Shown here: piece after piece, positions 1-9,920 of the stretch
Layout: each line of letters starts with the position of its first letter
Numbering within the stretch: position 1 is the first letter of the stretch
Assembly (NCBI GenBank): GCA_037953745.1
Contig: JBAKBP010006606.1
Coordinates: 44,609 to 108,608, forward strand
Source: Lithodes maja
Lineage: Eukaryota; Arthropoda; Malacostraca; Decapoda; Lithodidae
Direction: 5' to 3'
Length of the DNA stretch: 64,000 nucleotides
Made by a program: the position numbers and the translations under genes
Notes under the pieces: model-generated
The model's database searches: none
The model's input: the letters and a program-made list of their open reading frames with translations, nothing else
What the model was told of the DNA's origin: nothing

Positions 1-510
1 GTGTCTGAGCTGGCGGCGATGAGCAACACACCTAATTGCCTTAGGTTTGGTAGACTTAACGAATGTATTTACATTGCACCTTCCCCAGGTTTTGTAGCCA
101 AGAATGAGCACAGTGCACACGTGTTTTCGGAGTTCACGGTGCCAGCATTAAAAAGGGGAAAGGTGCATCATAATCTATGTCCAGTGCAAGCTCTAACCAA
201 ATATTTGAGAGTAGCTCCTCTAAACCCCCAAGGTGCTTTATGGGTAGCAAGTACGGGTAAACGCTTACTTAAACGGCGATTAGCCTCTCTTCTGGTCGAA
301 GTCATTAAAGAGAGTAATCCCGGCGTTGTGGGTAGGGCCCACGATTTACGCAAATGGGCAGCCTCTTTACGTTTCCTGAAAAAATGTTCAGTAGAAGATA
401 TCGCGTCCACTCAGTTGTGGGCGTCTAATCATACGTTTTTGTCTAGATACTTGTCAGTTGCTCTAGACAAACCTTCCTTACCATGTATAGCTTTAAGGCA
501 GAGGGTCTAG
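1..510 (+). CDS. DIRS-type tyrosine recombinase, C-terminal part (5' end outside window)
   Basis: The frame is open from base 1 and ends at a TAG at 508-510. The first residues VSEL resemble the stretch right after the box I arginine of tyrosine recombinases, so that arginine probably lies just upstream of the window. Near residues 113-117 AHDLR supplies the HxxR box, and RYL near residue 150 supplies a candidate nucleophilic tyrosine. DIRS retrotransposons use such a recombinase in place of a DDE integrase, to insert a circular DNA copy. The hairpin-bearing non-coding tail that follows fits a DIRS 3' end. A phage or Crypton recombinase is less likely in this eukaryotic repeat context. No RT or RNase H partner is visible because the element continues off the left edge. 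Confidence 0.7.
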   Translation: MSELAAMSNTPNCLRFGRLNECIYIAPSPGFVAKNEHSAHVFSEFTVPALKRGKVHHNLCPVQALTKYLRVAPLNPQGALWVASTGKRLLKRRLASLLVEVIKESNPGVVGRAHDLRKWAASLRFLKKCSVEDIASTQLWASNHTFLSRYLSVALDKPSLPCIALRQRV

Positions 511-1545
511 GTGGCCCTGCAGTCACTTTTGTTTACTTTCACAAAGAGGGGGGGGGGGGGGGGGGTGCAGTCAGTTGACATAGGACACCCTAAACCCCGC
601 CGGAGTATGAGAGCTGTGATACAATGTAAGGTTAATGTGATATGAAAATTTCTCAGAGAGAAATTGTGCTAGTACAATGTTAGTACAAAACAACGGGGTT
701 GTTATAGTAGTTTTAGCTGCGAAAGCAATTTAATTTTAGAAACAGTGGAGATCCTTTGCAATTTATCTCCACGATTATGTTGGGGTTTATGATGTGCACA
801 TATAAACTTATAACTTGTTATTTTTGTCACCACTCGTTGAGTGGGGTGCCTTTGTAACTACAGATCTGTGTTCAGAATCTTCAGGGTTACCCATTTTTTT
901 TTGTCAGGCAGGCTTCTTTGAAGCACGCACCTGCCTGAACTCCTTTTTCTTGTATATTTTCGGCCTACGCCAATGATTAAATATATTTTTCAAGAGTAAG
1001 AATACTATGTGGTTGTTTTTATTATCTACTTTTCTAGAGTTATGATATGATTACGAATGTCCCCCTCCAGTCTTAGAAATCAGGCATGTTCGTCAATGAT
1101 GGAGGGGCCACTAATAAATTATAGGTTTGACTCCTGTAAGGAGATAAAATAAACCTAATATTTAGTAGTGGCCCCGTAATCATTGACGACTGGGGCCCTC
1201 CCGACCGTCCCCTTCCCATTCGTTGATGTATTGAGGATTTTGTTTACTTGATATGTCAGTGAAGGAGGAATGACGCCTGAATCAGCGTCTGGTCAGAGAT
1301 CCACACAAGTACATCCACGATATGATGGAAAGCTTATTAGATAGTTATTCTTATTTTCTTTTTCTTTTTGTTTTTTACGAAGTTTTTCGTAGTGAGAACC
1401 CAATTCATAATGACTGAAGCCATGAGTGAGGTCGCGTGCGCTCATGATGAAGGCTCCTCAGTTTATAAATGCTCTGCGCGGTAGATTCAAACTACGGCGG
1501 ATTAGTGTTTGAAGAGGATGCCTTATGTAATAGGCATGTTCGTCA
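511..1545. other. Non-coding tail of the DIRS element; no gene seen
   Basis: This stretch has no plausible gene. It holds an 18-G run at 548-565, a small hairpin near 640-660, a 38-bp inverted repeat at 1091-1188, and a 14-bp direct repeat (AGGCATGTTCGTCA) at 1082-1095 and 1532-1545. The second copy ends exactly where LINE-derived sequence starts, which suggests the DIRS terminus was cut off there. Confidence 0.5.
1091..1188. repeat. Large imperfect hairpin, possible DIRS internal complementary region
   Basis: Bases 1091-1128 and 1151-1188 are reverse complements at about 32 of 38 positions, separated by 22 bases that hold a smaller CTCCTGTAAGGAG hairpin. DIRS elements carry an internal complementary region near the 3' end that mirrors the joined element ends. 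The position after the recombinase fits that role, but the role is inferred. Confidence 0.5.
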
Positions 1546-1745
1546 CTTAGCCAGCTTTCTATCCTTAAATGTTGGTACATATTTATCTACCCCCTCCCTG
1601 TAAATATCTAGTAACATGGTGTATTTTATCTGAATATTCTGTTCTTGCTCAATAAATGACCAATCTATATTTGCAAAGTATCCTCGTAATGATTCATAAT
1701 CCGCCTTACTATAATTTAGTCTATATTCCCTATGTTCCTCCTCTC
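1546..1745 (-). mobile_element. LINE ORF2 fragment (EN-RT linker, CR1-like)
   Basis: Read on the minus strand, this stretch encodes RLNYSKADYESLRGYF followed by a WSFIEQE-type segment. It matches the linker between endonuclease and reverse transcriptase in the complete LINE at 15398-19560 (RLNYSKADYVSLKRYL). It is cut at both ends: at 1545 by the DIRS sequence and at 1745 by the 3' tail of LINE A. It has no function of its own. Confidence 0.65.
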
Positions 1746-1752
1746 TGATACC

Positions 1753-4270
1753 TTACCTTTTGATACCTTTTGATGTGTTCGCCGCTCTTCTAGCGGCACC
1801 AAGGAGCGCGACGCCCCTCGTTATGGGTGGTGATTTGGTGCAGTAGACTGTTTGAAGCGACAGCTCGCTCCCTTGCGAGGATGGGCTCGTCTGGCACTTT
1901 TGCAGTTCGACATCTAGGGCTCTCTTGAAGTTGTCTAACGAGATGTCCCTCATGTCTCTTACTCGCCGTGGAAGTTTGTTGAAGAGACGTGGGCCTCTGT
2001 GTGATAACCAGCCCTCTCGCAGAGAGCCCATAGCACCCCTGTTATTCATCCGGGGGATTTCGGATTACCAGCCTCTCCTATCACTGAATTTCATGACTAT
2101 CGGAGTATGTAGGTTTGGTACTAAACCCTCTGCGATTTTCCACGTGTATATTATTAGGTAACGTTCTCTTCTACGTTCCAGTGAGTACAGATTCAGTGCT
2201 CTTAAACGCTCCCAATAGTGTAGATGTTTTATCGAACTTATATGCGAAGTGAAATTTCTTTGTACACTCTCTACGTCATTTATTTCACCTGCTTTGTATG
2301 GGGATGTTAATACGCTACAGTATTCAAGCCGCGGTAGCACTGGAGATTTGAAGAGCATTATCATAGGCAATTCACCGCGTGTTTTAAAAGTACGCAGAAT
2401 CCAACCCGTTAGACGTTTCGCAGCCGCCACTTTGACCTGGTTATGTACTTTGAAACCCATATTTTCAGACATTAATACCCCAAGGTCTTTCACACTGTCT
2501 TTCCGTTCTATTATGTGGTTAGATTCTGTTAAGTAATTTGTAATTTCTTTAACACCATTATTATCTCCGTACCGTATTAATTGGAATTTTTCCTCATTGA
2601 ATTGCATGTTGTTTTCCCTGGTCCACTGGAACACTACATTCATGTCTTCCTGCAGTCGGCCCGTGTCCTCTTGTGTGTTTACTATCTTGCTTAATTTTGT
2701 GTCATCAGCAAAAGACGACACCGTACTGTGTCTGGTGTTGGTATCTATGTCGCAAATTAGTATGAGGAACAGAAGGGGTGCTAGCACTGTTCCTTGGGGC
2801 ACTGAGATTTTGACATCCGAAGGGTCAGAAGTGACTTGGTTTACTGCTACCGATTGTTTTCGGTTTACGAGGAAATTGTATATCCACCGTCCGATTTTCC
2901 CAGTTATACCTTTTGCTTTCAGTTTGTGGGCTATTATACCATGGTCACATTTATCAAATGCCTTAGCAAAATCGGTGTAAATGACATCCACGTTTTTCTT
3001 TTCTTCTAGCGCTTTAAGAATTTTGTCATAGTGTTCCAAAAGTTGTGAGAGACATGATCTTCCCGCTCTGAACCCATGTTGACCGGTGTTGTGTAGTTCA
3101 TTTGTCTCCATGAATGTTGAAATTTTGCTTCGCAGGACTCGCTCGAAAACTTTAATGATGTGAGAGGTTAGAGCTACCGGGCGGTAGTTTTTTGGTAGTG
3201 CTTTACTCCCTCCTTTATGCAGTGGGGCAATTATTGCATTTTTCAAGCTATCTGGTATGTCACCAGTGTCTAGACTCCTTCTCCACATTATAGCCAGGGG
3301 TTTTGAGAGGTTTTCCTTACATTTCTTCATTAGGATCGAATTCCATGAGTCCGGGCCTGGTGCCGAGTGGGATGGCATGTTGGAAATGGCCTCTTCTATG
3401 TCTTTTGGACCGAAATCAATATCCAGCATCTGAGGGGTTTCCGTGGGGGAGGTTTCCATGAAAAATATATTTTGGTCTCTGATGACTTTTGTTTCATCAG
3501 GCTCACTGAATGCCATTTCATACTGCCTGCTTAAGAGTTCGCTCATTTCCTTTTTGTCCCCTGTGAAAGAGCCGTCCCCTTTGCTCAGTGGGCCGATGTT
3601 TGATGTTTTTTTAGCCTTTTGTTTGGCGTATGAAAAGAAGTACTGTACCTGTATTTGGATTTTCCTTTATACCTGCAATAGCTTTCCTCTCCTCTTCCAT
3701 ATGTTGTAGTTCATATGATATTCTTAGCCTTTGTTCAATTTCCACAATTTCTCTATCTATTTCGACCTTTTGCCTATCCTGTAGATTTTGATGAGTGCGT
3801 CTTTGTGTGAGTAATTTTCTTCTTCTGTACAGCCTCCTCCTTTCCCGATCTTGTTTGCTTCTTCGTTTTGTTTGTCTTGCAGGTATATGGTGGCTACAGA
3901 TTTGGGTCATGGTTTCTGTTATTAAGACTAGACATTCTGCTGGTGTCAGGTTATCCATTAAATCTTCCCAGTCTATTTCCTCCATTTCTTGATTTACCTC
4001 TTCCCACCTAATGTTTTTGAAGTTAAATTTACTGAAGGGGCCGGTTTTTGTTCTCGATTCTGAGGTTGTCTGTACACTTTCTAAGGTTGTTTTGATCTCA
4101 ATTAATTTATGATCTGAGTATGTTGTGTCCGATATGTTAATGCTGTGTACTAGAGAGTCGTTGTTAGTGAAGACCAGGTCTAAGATATTGTTTTCCCGTG
4201 TGGGTTCAGCAATATGTTGGGTAAGACTAAAAAAATCACAAAGTTCAAAAAGCTCTCTCGTATTAGTATT
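1753..4270 (-). pseudogene. LINE A ORF2, endonuclease C-terminus plus reverse transcriptase
   Basis: The minus strand encodes the end of the endonuclease (HIAEPTRENNILDLVF; SDHK), then a linker, then a full RT. Visible RT motifs are NYRPVALTSHIIKVFERVL, TDFAKAFDKCDH, VPQGTVLAPLLFL and the catalytic FADD. The C-terminal LFNKLPRRVRD block follows. Frames change near 3600, and an in-frame TAA (after DRRGW, about 2062-2064) separates the last 98 codons, so the protein cannot be made whole. The RT would copy element RNA by target-primed reverse transcription. The reading frame joins the upstream half at 5520-6080 once LINE B is removed. Confidence 0.75.
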
Positions 4271-4271
4271 T
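4265..4271. other. Target-site duplication of LINE B (partner 5520-5526)
   Basis: The plus-strand heptamer AGTATTT occurs at both edges of LINE B. Removing the insert and one copy joins the LINE A endonuclease in frame (GEANT + NTREL). The tail of LINE B itself contains AAATAC, so microhomology may have helped priming. Confidence 0.75.
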
Positions 4272-5519
4272 ACCTAATTGCAGTTTACAGGAGTTGAGCT
4301 AAGCTCGTGTTGTCCCGTCTCTCAGTCTACTTTTTATCCAATTTTTTCTTGAAAATATGGATGTTCCTTGCCCCTACCACCTCCTCCTCCAGCCCATTCC
4401 ATTTGTCAATACATCTATAGGGGAAGCTAAACTTCCTGATATCGTTCTTGCAGGTAGGTCTTTTTACTTTGTAGCTGTGGCCTCTAGTTATTCCTGTATC
4501 CATAATTAACATATCCTCCCTATCCAGCCTCTCCAGCCCCCGGGTGCATTTGTACATCATTATCATGTCTCCCCTCTCTCTCCTCTCTTTTAAACTTGGT
4601 ATATTTAATTTGTCTAGCCTCCCTTCATATGGCAGTTCTCTGAGACTTGGAACCAATCTAGTAACTGCTCTCTGGATTCTTTCTAACTTGTGAATATGCT
4701 TCTTTAAATGTGGGGACCACACCACTGCTGCATACTCCAATCTTGGTCTAATCATACTCTTCATAATTTTCACTACCATGGTCTCATCCAAGTAGTTCAG
4801 AGCAACTTTCATATTCCCGGCCATTGCATACATTCCGCTAAAGAGCTTGTTAATATGTTTCTCTGGTGACAAATTATCTTGTATAATCAACCCTAAATCC
4901 TTTTCTTTTCGGCCTTGCTAATTATATTACCTCCCATCCTGTACTCCCAATTTGGTCTATTCACACTTCTTCCCATATTTAACACATGGCATTTACTTAT
5001 ATTAAATTTCTTTTTCCACTTGGTGCTCCATTCATATATTCTATCTAAATCCCCTTGCAGCTCCTCACAACTACTTTTATTTGTTATTTGTCTCATAATT
5101 TTTACGTCGTCTGCAAACATTGACATGTAGGAATTTATGCCTATCGGCAGGTCATTCACGTACATAAGGAACATGAGAGGTGCCAACACAGATCCCTGCG
5201 GCACACCACTCTCAACTTTCCGCCACGATGAGTAAGTTCCTCTAATGTTGGTCCTCATTTCCCTATCTGTTAGATAGCTCTCCATCCATTTCAGCAAACT
5301 CCCCTGACACATCCTAGCGTCTCAAGCTTAGATAACAATCTCTTATGTGGTACCTTATCGAATGCTTTGGAAAGGTCTAAGTAGACGCAGTCCACCCATC
5401 CGCCTCTTTCTTGGAGTACATCTATCACCCTACTGTAATAACATAGCAAACTGGTAACACAAGATGTCCCTTCTCTGAATCCAAATTGCTTTGGGGTTAT
5501 TATCTTCTTTCTCTCCAAC
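4272..5519 (-). mobile_element. LINE B, 5'-truncated copy inserted in LINE A
   Basis: This insert is nearly identical to the 3' third of the complete LINE at 15398-19560. It starts inside the RT and ends with the same 3' tail (TACCTAATTG unit). RT motifs FDKVPHKRLLSKLE, SGVPQGSVLAPLMFL and FADD are present. Two frameshifts break it, each the loss of one base in a homopolymer: near 5305 (C run) and near 4905 (T run). The 7-bp duplication AAATACT flanks it at 4265-4271 and 5520-5526. The close match implies recent activity of the family. Confidence 0.85.
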
Positions 5520-6080
5520 AGTATTTGCTTCTCCGGTGTTATTTGCCACTAACTGGTTTTCTAGTTGTCTCCATTTAATGTTTGGTAGGTTAAAGTCTCC
5601 TAGCCATATAATATTTGGTGTTGGGTTCCCCAGGGTTTCCACTTCTGATTTTATTTTGTTGAGCTGGGTTTTGAATTCTTCTCGGGATGAGTCTGGAGGC
5701 CTGTATGTAACAATAACTGCTAAATTTAGGGATTCTATTTTAACTCCAAGTATTTCCACCACTTCATTAATGTTATTTAGGAATTCAGTACATATCAGTG
5801 AGTCATGTATGTACAAGGCTACACCTCCATGTGATCTATGCGTTCTGTCCGCCCTATGTAGGTTGTAACCAGGAATCCATACCTCACTATCTTCCTGATC
5901 TTTAATGTGAGTTTCTGTGAGAGCCGCAAATATAGCGTTTCCTTCTTCTAGCAGGCCCCTAATAAATGGTACTTTGTTCGTGGTTCTATTTTTTAGGCCT
6001 TGGATATTTGCAAACAAGATTGGGGAGGGATTGTTTGGAGTACTATGTGTGCCTAATAGTCTTCGGGATGTATTGGCCAC
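5520..6080 (-). pseudogene. LINE A ORF2, N-terminal part of APE endonuclease
   Basis: This encodes PILFANIQGLKNR, then LTETHIKD (catalytic glutamate block), SHGGVALYI, VTYRPPD and WLGDFNLPNIKW (DxN block), in the order usual for LINE APE endonucleases, which nick target DNA. The frame runs on artefactually into inserted LINE B to about 5430. The true sequence stops at the insertion point, after GEANT. The C-terminal half with SDH lies at 3985-4270. Confidence 0.75.
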
Positions 6081-7227
6081 TCTTGGGAGGCCAGGAGGTG
6101 CTCGAGGTGTTCTATGTGCTCTTCCATCTCCCTCAGTCTCTTCATCTTCATCTGCCCTTTCCCTCCTTGCCTTTTTCCTCTGTCTCGTCCTCGCATAGCT
6201 AGAGAGTTTTTTGGGCTACCATTCGTGTTAGGTCTAGCATATCTCCAAGTCCCTTTAATATGAAAAGCTGGGCATTTCATATTGTAGCAGGTCTTGTTCT
6301 CAAGTGATGTCTTGCAAAGGGGTGGGTGGTGCTATTTGCAGGTTTCACCAAATCTACATTTTCCATGACTGGTTATGTTGTTGCAAATTTTGGGATGAGC
6401 AAATCTACATGAATTCCCATTATATTCGCCCTTTTGACCAAAGTAGCACCTTCTTTCCAGATAATATCTGCACACTGGTGTAGACAACCCCAGTAGGTGT
6501 GGATGGGGCTGTGAGGGGTTATGTGGTGAGCTAAGTGTGGTTGTGGGTGATAGTGGGCTTGGTGTATGGGTGGGTGAGGCCTGCAGGGGGGTGGAGTTAC
6601 GGGTCGGTTGTAGGTGGGCAGGTGGCAGTGGTGAGGGGGGAGACGATGTGGAAGGGGAGCCTGATATGGGGCTTGTTGCATCCTACGTTCATCCTGCAAA
6701 TGTATTTGATCAACAGCAGTAGGGTGGTCAATGGCCATAGATGGGATTAATGTGGGTGTTTTCTGGGTCTGGGGAGGTGTGGGGAGATGTGCGGCAGGGT
6801 TTGTGGATATGTAGGGTGCGAAAGGTTGATGTTCGGCAGGCGATGTGTGTTGATGTGCAGGAGGCAATGTGGGCATTTTCATGGGAAGGTGTGCGTGTGT
6901 GGGTTGTGATATTAGTATGGGCCCTGAGGCCCCAATAGTTCCCCATTTTCTGTGAAAGGTAGCTATGTCTTGGCTATATTTCAGTCTATCTTGTACTTCT
7001 GTATTTTCTACAGTCTGTATGACTTGCCATGTGATATCGAAACAACTATCGCAGAAATGGAGGTTCTTCCCTCTTGTATTGTACGCCTCATTTATTGGTG
7101 TCAATCCTATGCAAATCCAGTGGTATGGTTGCTTGCATATCCGACATGCGGTGCCTTTATGCATGTGTATATTCATCTTACACCTCGTACAGTTTGTCTC
7201 TGGTAGACATTTTTTTTTTTTTTCCAC
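6053..7227 (-). pseudogene. LINE A ORF1, PHD-like and CCCH zinc-finger protein
   Basis: The N-terminal ~70 residues carry ordered Cys/His pairs (CTRC, CRIC, HWICIG, CDSC) like a PHD finger. A long Pro/His/Thr-rich linker follows (about residues 100-240). In another frame (about 6470-6260) sit CCCH-type fingers such as CRFAHPKIC and CRFGETCK, with an in-frame TAG after the second. A basic, coiled tail (6280-6053) overlaps the start of ORF2. At least one frameshift and one stop break it. LINE ORF1 proteins package element RNA; a histone- or RNA-binding role for these fingers is inference. The first codon in frame is GTG, so the original start is uncertain. Confidence 0.65.
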
Positions 7228-7294
7228 CCGCCCTTACATGGGGGAGAGAGAGGGGGGGGGGGGGGGAGTGCCACTCGTTATGTTTAAACTTTAA

Positions 7295-7704
7295 CCCTTG
7301 TCTAGCGGGGGGTCTGTGGCCGTTTTGGGCCTTTTCAGGCCATTCTGACTGCTATATCAACCATCAGCATGAAAGGAACTGTATTGTGCCGAAAACTAGG
7401 CGGAAATCGCTACACAATGACACCACATACAGCTACGTAGCACTCGTGGAGCCCTGACAGTGTTACCTCAAAGATGGAAGTTTAGCTGATTTTGCTACAT
7501 TGTTCACTTTTCGCTAACTATTGGTCACACTGTCATCCACCCGTGCGGTGGGGGAACTGGAGTTAGTGTGGGCCGGGAGGCCACAGATGTCGGACGTATG
7601 GTTCATTACTGTTCCACCCATTTTCACTCGATCTTCACCCATTTTTCACCCGTTTTCTCCCAATTTCTTTCACTCGACTTAAGTCGAGCGCCGCTAGTAA
7701 AGGG
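7295..7704. mobile_element. piggyBac-type MITE, 410 bp
   Basis: The element is flanked by TTAA at 7291-7294 and 7705-7708. Its ends are inverted repeats: CCCTTGTCTAGCGG on the left and, reverse-complemented, CCCTTTACTAGCGG on the right (12 of 14 match). TTAA duplication and CCC termini are hallmarks of piggyBac elements. It has no transposase ORF, so it would depend on an enzyme in trans. Confidence 0.75.
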
Positions 7705-7708
7705 TTAA

Positions 7709-7983
7709 CTAACTTTAAGTAACACTTTCAATAATTATCTTATGAAACAGAATTCTCACTGCCCTAACCACTTTTCCCGTTTTTGGTCGACTGTTTAGCG
7801 GAATATACGGCACTCTAGGAAAATAACGAACTTTCCAGGCTACCTATATATAGTATCTATTTTAATTTTCATATTTTACCTATCAACTTGATTCAACACT
7901 GCTCAGGTTCGAATTTTCACCACATTTGGTTGCGTGGGAGATCTTTCTCTCCAATAACGTCACTACTAACCTGCGATATGGTC
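7709..7983. other. No gene or recognised repeat
   Basis: AT-rich sequence between the MITE and the truncated RTE copy. I see no coding or structural signal. Confidence 0.4.
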
Positions 7984-7996
7984 GAGAAAATAATCT

Positions 7997-8441
7997 ATCT
8001 ATCTATCTATCTATCTATTGCCTAACGCCGTGATCCCCGAAGGGGTGGCCACGAACGAACCGCCCCCATGCACCTCTGTCCCCAATCAGTCGACGCCCCT
8101 CCCCCCAACCAGCACCGCCTTCATTCATGTAGTTCCTCACTCCATCCTTCCACCTCATATTCGGTCTACCTCTCCCCCTCTGTCCCCTCCACCGCTCTCG
8201 TACACCCTCTTAGTCATTCTCTCGCTTTCCATACGTTCCATATGGCCGAACCATCTCAAGTTGTTCCTTTTCACACTTTCCAGCACATCTACCTCCACAC
8301 CACACCTCCTTCTTACTTCCTCATTAGTCTGTCTATCCCTCCATGTAATTCCGCACGCACTCCTTAAGTAATTCATTTCCACTGCTCTCACTCTTGGTCT
8401 GAGTCTCTCAACCAACGTCCATGCTTCGCTTCCGTAAGTCA
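7997..8441 (-). mobile_element. 5'-truncated RTE-type LINE copy
   Basis: This is a minus-strand copy of the last ~440 bp of the intact RTE at 9921-13132, from TYGSEAWTLVERL through the RT C-terminus to the terminal (ATCT)n tail. It is nearly identical to that element, with a frameshift in the last part (YESGGGDRGG in place of YESEVEGQRG). Flanks GAGAAAATAATCT (7984-7996) and GAGAAATAATCT (8442-8453) look like a target-site duplication with one indel. Confidence 0.8.
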
Positions 8442-8453
8442 GAGAAATAATCT

Positions 8454-9053
8454 GCACTGATTTAATTTGTTTACATATTGTTTTTCTCTGTTTGCTATTA
8501 TTTACGATATTTGTTTTGTCGGTACCCTTTCCTGTCGAGGTTAAGTTTCACTTTTGGTAAAATCGTATAGGGGGAGGGGAGGGGACGTGTCCAGGAGAGC
8601 GAGGGGATATATGTGTTTATGGTCTTTGCAGTCACCGAGGGTATTTTGTTTACAGCATACGTCCTGTTCCCAAGCTAAAAGTTAAAAGTTCCCCTGACTT
8701 TAATTCTCTGTATTATACTTTCCTAGTTTATTTACGTGATATACGAAGTTCACTATCACTTTTAACTTAGGCTTCCTATTTTCCCATAGCCCTGTTTGAT
8801 TTCATAGGACTATATAGCTAACACTTTGCTTTGGGACGTAACGGTTTTTTCTTTCCCTTCTTCTTTCCACCCACCTTATGGGCCTGCCCTAGGCCTGTCC
8901 TAGACCAGCGCCGTGGCACTGCTGTAGGAGTCAACGGATTTTTTCTCCAAAACGCGTATATCTCTCCAGATATTTTATCAATCGGTTCGATTTTGCACTT
9001 CACAGGACCGCGACACTACGTTTGTTTTTGTGTGTGATTTTTTGAAAGTTTAA
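8454..9053. other. No gene recognised
   Basis: About 600 bp with no convincing ORF. A G-rich patch at 8569-8620 and T-rich tracts near 8847-8870 are visible. The sequence may be an old repeat, but I cannot assign it. Confidence 0.35.
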
Positions 9054-9911
9054 TCACCAGTATCCCGCGGGATAGTCGAAAAATCCCGGACCGCGATGGA
9101 CGTGACCCTCCTCTCTGACTGACTCTGACTCTTTTCTGCCTTCCAGAAATTCCACTGTCAATTCAAATTCAATCACAGCATGATCGCTTTTTCCCATGGG
9201 ACTCAAATATGTTAGGTTCTTTATTTCTTGGGGGTCTTTGGTGAATATTAAATCAAGTCTTGATGGTTCATCACCTCCTCTAAATCTTGTATTTTCCGTA
9301 ACGTGTTGTGTTAGTAGATACCCCATTGTTAGTTCAAGAAATTTGCTACCCCAAGTATTTTCATTTGAACCCGCATCCAAACATTCCCAATCCACCTCCC
9401 CGCAATTAAAGTCCCCTGCAAGAATAAGCCTATTTTCCCTTTTACAAATAATTTCTAACATTCGCAAGGTTTCCAAAATTAATTCATTATATTCATCGTT
9501 GCTCCAAGATTTAATCTTAGGAGGTAAATACATTGATACAATGTCCAATTTTGACCTATCATTATCCTCAATTTCAACTGCTACCACTTCAGCAATGCTA
9601 TCACCAAGTTTTAATTCTTTAGCAGTAATTTTATTATCTACCATGATCAACACTCCTCCTCCTGGCTTTCCTAACCTGTCTCTTCTCCATGTACTGTACT
9701 GTATCCCGCACAACTAATTATATTCGTGTCTATCTCCTGGTTAAGCTTAGTTTCAGTCAAACATACTACCCCGGGCCTCTCTCTCTTTACATATTCGTCA
9801 AACTCAATCTTTTTGGAGATTAACCCATCAATATTTGTATACATGAACTTAGCATTACCAGTATTTTCCCAATTTTTCTCGTCCCTGCCCGTTCCTTTCT
9901 TTTTTGTACGT
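9054..9911 (-). pseudogene. LINE C ORF2, endonuclease domain
   Basis: Minus-strand sequence encodes a YTNIDGLISKKIEFDEYV start, a CLTETKLNQ block with the catalytic glutamate, GGGVLIMVDN, YLPPKIKSW, LAGDFNCGEVDWE, SRLDLIFTKDP and MGKSDHAVIE. These are the APE-endonuclease blocks of the LINE-B family, at moderate divergence from the copy at 15398-19560. A frameshift near 9715 splits it, and RT sequence is missing beyond about 9125, so the element is 3'-truncated. Its ORF1 lies on the far side of the inserted RTE at 13142-13775. Confidence 0.75.
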
Positions 9912-9920
9912 ACCCCTCCC

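Larger units (their letters stand above)
1746..7290 (-). mobile_element. LINE A, CR1-like retrotransposon interrupted by LINE B
   Basis: This is one minus-strand element in two pieces, 5520-7290 and 1746-4271, split by LINE B. From 5' to 3' it encodes an ORF1 with PHD-like and CCCH zinc fingers, then ORF2 with an APE-type endonuclease and a reverse transcriptase. The 3' end carries short repeats of a TATCAAAAGG type at about 1746-1775. It is broken by at least one in-frame stop, frameshifts in ORF1, and the insertion. The CR1/L2-group assignment rests on the RT motif style and the short microsatellite tail. The 5' end lies in a polyA/polyG tract just before a TTAA-flanked MITE. Confidence 0.75.

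Noticed and set aside
1..510. Phage or plasmid integrase
   Set aside because: The surrounding DNA is full of eukaryotic retrotransposons and the motif style fits DIRS recombinases better.
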